Positions 60,429-64,000 of a stretch of 64,000 nt of DNA are shown piece after piece (positions within the stretch are counted from its first letter, which is position 1; each line of letters begins with the position of its first letter). Position numbers and translations under genes: made by a program. The notes beneath the pieces are model-generated. The model was not told the DNA's origin, searched no databases, and saw nothing but the letters and a program-made list of their open reading frames with translations. Origin of the DNA: Acanthornis magna (lineage: Eukaryota; Chordata; Aves; Passeriformes; Acanthizidae); the NCBI GenBank assembly GCA_036785705.1, contig JAWUZG010000036.1, forward strand, positions 12,395,501 to 12,459,500, written 5' to 3'.

Positions 60429-62586
60429 ATAAATATAAACCATAGTACCCAGTTAAACAAAACAGTGCCTTATAGGGGTTCTGAAAGACTGCAGTGCATT
60501 TTTATGGAATTATTGGCTCCCATTTCTCTAAACTCTGGTTTTTCTGGAACCAGAAGATGAGATGATAGAACATAGTAAAATAGCCTAATTTCTGTACTGT
60601 AAGCAGAAAGAAATGAAAGGAGAAAATAGAAGGAAAATTGAAAAATTACATTCCAGTGTGATCTCCAGGTCCATTTTTCTGGCCAAGAGCAGCTATCAGC
60701 CTAATGTATTCTACTAAAGGCTGCTAGACAAAACAAGGTATAATTTTAGAGAAGCACTGATCCAGAATGACCTTCCAGGGGATCTTCAAAATTCACTGTT
60801 GGAGATCTGAAATAAAGATTTATCTTTATGTCAGGTTCCTAACATTTATTAATTAGCAATGTTTTCAAAGTGAATGAGGTTTGGATTTGGTGTGGGATGG
60901 CACTGGACATGACACATGAGAAGCTAAATGCTTTCAGCTCCCATTATCTCTAAAAGAACAATGTGATTCTCTGCTATGTCTACAAATGCCCAAAGATTTC
61001 TATGTGTTTAATGTAGATAGTATCAAAAGATTAAAATTACTGTGATCCTGTGATGTTGACTAACAAGAAAATTTTTAAACTCTACAGTGACTACAGTATA
61101 CTGATGGATGCACACTTTTTTGATGCTTTTTTGTGAGCAATACAGGTAGGCAGAATATTTTTCAACTATTTCTTCAAAATTTTGTGTCACTTCCAAAGTA
61201 CAGCTCTTGATCTCCCTTTGATAAATGCTGTTACAGATAGCTTTTTGTGTTGTGTTGACTACCCGTCTATTTCTGAAATGAGGAAAATTGAGGTGGTTTA
61301 AGTATGGGATAGAATCAGAGTCACATACGATCTTCAAAGTAAGAATTATTCTCTGAAGAAACTTGAGAATGATTTCAAACAAGAAACATATTCAGTCTTC
61401 AGAAAAACCCCAGCGGTTTTAGATTTAAGTAAAAGTCGATAGAAAACACAACTGTTGTGCCATGAAGTACAGCAAGTTAATTAAAAATGGAGGATTCTAA
61501 TAATGTCTGCCATTATCAATCATATTAATTTATTTTATATTCATTTTATGAAAAATGCCACAAACATGACTGGTGGAAAAGTAATTCAGGCTGGCTTTAG
61601 GGGAAGAAAGGGAGAAAGTTATGGTTTTTTTTAATGTTAGCTATTTCAATAAAAAGAGATTAGGCATTAGAGACTGACTTTCACAAAGCCCAACAAATAT
61701 AATTCAATCTGCATTGAAGTTTTTTGCATAATTTTCCTTGTTTTCCTTGTATGGAAAATGTTAAATTTTAAGTGCTACACAGATTAATTTATGACTTAAG
61801 CTATATATAATTTATGGCTATATAGCATTTATGACTAAAATATAGGCAACTGCAAATTTAACAATAATTTTAATGCCCTTGTATTAGCTTCTGCTATCTA
61901 AAACAGATTTTGCTATCACCCCATTGTCCATCAGGCATGTTTGTAATGAATGTAAACAGTGAGGACTTGTGTCTAGGCAAACAGACTGTCCTGGAAGAGT
62001 ACTTAAAGCCTGTGTGGCTTCCTCAACATAGTCAATAGCCCTCCATTCCTTTTGTAGTGGTTTCTTTACTGTTAGCTCATTGGAAAGCTTTTATCAGTAG
62101 TGTTTAATCTATTTTCCTTGAAACAGGAATGTATTTAGGAGAAAGTCCTCCCATACTCTTTTCTAAGCCAATTTTGGTCAACCAAATAGTGAAAGGATAC
62201 AAGTAATTGTCTTTACAAGCAGGGGTGCCTTAAAAAACAGAGTTAGGCTTCAACTCCCTTTTTTCCTGCACAATTGGATTTTATCTGTTTGTTTCATTTT
62301 ATTTTTTGTCTTTTATGTTCTATCATAGTCTCACAAAGTACAACTATGTTGTGGTGAAGGAGAATTTATGGAAAGGCTTGGAGTTCAGTTTAGGGGAAAA
62401 GAGCTTTTTTTTTTACTGAGAGATTTTCTGTTCAAAATTCTAATTCTTTCATCTTAAAGCAATTTCCACTGTACTTTCTGTTGCTTATTAACCAAATTTC
62501 CAGGAGAATGTACCTTCTGCTGTCCAGAATCACACAGATAACTGAGAGGAGCGAGATATTCTGCATGTCTCTGTCTCTGACTGCAG

Positions 62587-62642
62587 GGTACAGGGCTACC
62601 GTCCACCAGGACAGCCGCAACTTCTTCCACTTCTCCCACAAT
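62587..62642 (+). other. Candidate 56-base coding exon (unidentified)
   Basis: A strong pyrimidine tract ending in CTGCAG (about 62559-62586) precedes a 56-base GC-rich segment, which is followed by GTTAAGTA, a fair splice donor. In the frame that leaves two bases of a split codon at the start, it reads YRATVHQDSRNFFHFSHN. The local GC content and CpGs contrast with the surrounding AT-rich DNA. Fifty-six bases is a plausible small internal exon that changes phase. I do not recognise the peptide. The minus strand is also open across this region (62454-62969, 171 codons, the longest open frame in the window), so the direction is not certain, and a repeat remnant is possible. Confidence 0.3.
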
Positions 62643-64000
62643 GTTAAGTACACCCAGAAAATTTTCCAGAGAGATTCTTAAAATTGTTGGTGTTCTCTTC
62701 AAGTCACCAGAATCACCTGCAAACTGGACCTGCCTGTGCAGTTTGGGGCTGAAAGGCTCTTCAGAAACTTCTGACTTCATCAAAGCACAACCCATTTCAC
62801 AGTGGGAGTGCAGAAGGCTCAGTGTGGGCACAGTATCACATATCACAGGATACCCCCCTGACCCTTTTACTCGCGTGCAGTCAACCTTGCCTTTGTTTTT
62901 TTCCATTAAAAAAAAGATTTGACATCCACAATTTAAACCAGATCTCCCACTTGTCACACAATTTTCCACAATAATTGCTGGACTTCTGTAAGAAAAGCAA
63001 GATATACCCTGACAATTAAACCAGTGGAAATGCTATTTTACTTGGTAAAATACTACTTTTATTGTGCAACATACTCCAAACATCTCCCATCAGCCAGATT
63101 TCTCACAAAATTAGATAACGAATATTTATTGAGATATTCCTACTGTCTAATTTGGTCTTTAGATTTAAGTATTTTAAACTGACCTTCCACTGTGCCCATT
63201 TCTCTCCACAGAGTACAAGAACTTCCCTCAATTACACCTTTTTTTCTGTACTGAAAATAGATACATTGGTCAGATTAGAGTTACTAGAAATTTGAACAGA
63301 AACAGAACTGTGAGTGCCTGGAAAGTGTCTCAGATCAGTGGGGGCCAGTGTCTTCAGGGCTTGTTTTGAGAGGATCTGAGTGTGAAGAAAACAATCCTGA
63401 AGAGATTGGAATGAAATTCTGACCATAGCTAGGAAATGATATAAAGTCTTCCTACTTGATAAAGACTTCCCACCATAAACAAAATGCCATTCATATCATT
63501 TGGTATCCTCTTACAAATGCCAAAAATTTCAGCAAAAGACAAAAAAAATGGACCAACAATATATTACAATTCTGCTTGTCTTTATGCCATATACAAACTG
63601 ACTTGATGCAGGACTTTTCATCTGACAGAGTCAGGCAGAAAAAATTCAGATGCTACAAAATAAATGGCTGTGTAAAAGTTTTGGGGAATATTTCACCTCT
63701 GAATAGGTGCCTTCTTTAGAGTCTCTGAGCACCCTCCAAATGAAAGAACACTAAAGGTTTTGTCTTTGTCTTATGCTGATCCTCTTATGAAGACTGTGGC
63801 AGACACTAGACATAGTGCTTATTCAAGTTGATAAAAACAGGAAGTTACAGAATGGATCTGGAAAGCACATATACGACAAAACATGGAAAAGCACATGTTC
63901 CTGCAAAATGTCATATTAGCCAATGCTAATTCTAAAGTATAGCAATGATAATAATGCTACAGAGAGAAGCTCCTGCTTAGTACGTGTAGACTTGAAACTG
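62643..64000. other. Non-coding DNA to the window end
   Basis: AT-rich sequence with no recognised repeat. If the segment at 62587-62642 is an exon, this would be intron. No other splice-bounded open segment stood out. Confidence 0.4.

Larger units (their letters stand above)
52681..62586. other. Non-coding DNA with microsatellites
   Basis: No gene or interspersed repeat was recognised over about 10 kb. Simple repeats occur at 53697-53760, 54691-54757 and 60409-60428. GC-richer patches at 58240-58520 and 59470-59620 have several CpGs and no family similarity I know. Together with 59200-59340 they are the better candidates here for conserved regulatory DNA. Confidence 0.45.

Noticed and set aside
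62454..62969. 171-codon open frame on the minus strand, longest in the window
   Set aside because: No family motif and no splice or promoter context on that strand; it overlaps a better exon candidate on the + strand and may be open by chance owing to its GC-rich part.
1..64000. CRISPR arrays, operons, rRNA genes, plasmid or phage functions
   Set aside because: No regularly spaced identical repeats, no dense co-directional frames and no ribosomal RNA sequence; the repeats present are those of a bird nuclear genome.

Overview
This window looks like a stretch of avian nuclear DNA, most probably from a passerine (songbird). The sequence is AT-rich, has low gene density and lacks operon-like organisation. 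Its recognisable content is almost entirely bird interspersed repeats: CR1 LINE fragments on both strands, solo LTRs of bird endogenous retroviruses, and one degraded SINE with a tRNA-like head and a CR1-like tail of the TguSINE1 type. That SINE is the main reason for preferring a passerine. All family assignments come from memory of consensus sequences; no search was run.

Layout. Bases 1-345 look like the end of a + strand gene's 3'UTR, with AATAAA at 308-313 followed by a TG-rich stretch, so the nearest gene probably lies to the left. 345-5170 holds nothing I recognise. 5172-6812 is the most informative CR1: it keeps the ORF1 esterase end, the first codons of the ORF2 endonuclease and the 3' part of the reverse transcriptase, with the middle of ORF2 deleted. 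6812-15320 is largely unique AT-rich DNA. 15321-16260 is an antisense CR1 split by a + strand LTR that carries three tandem CCAAT-box units, a TATA box and a poly(A) signal. Further repeats are LTR remnants at 17341-17650, antisense CR1 pieces at 20231, 21533, 26285 and 28670, a sense CR1 at 31312-31965, the SINE at 41202-41345, a pair of opposed LTRs at 45757-46673 (+) and 46854-47459 (-), and an unclassified LTR-like promoter segment near 52200-52680.

Genes. I found no complete protein-coding gene. Two short segments (35403-35503 on -, 62587-62642 on +) have splice-site-like borders, one continuous reading frame and unusually many CpGs for the neighbourhood. They are flagged as candidate exons only. 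The longest open frames (up to 171 codons) resemble no family I know and are treated as chance frames. The rest is intergenic or intronic sequence with simple repeats and possibly some conserved regulatory DNA that would need alignment to recognise. I did not find a new biological system. The most instructive structures are the nested and chimeric retroelements and the two exon candidates.
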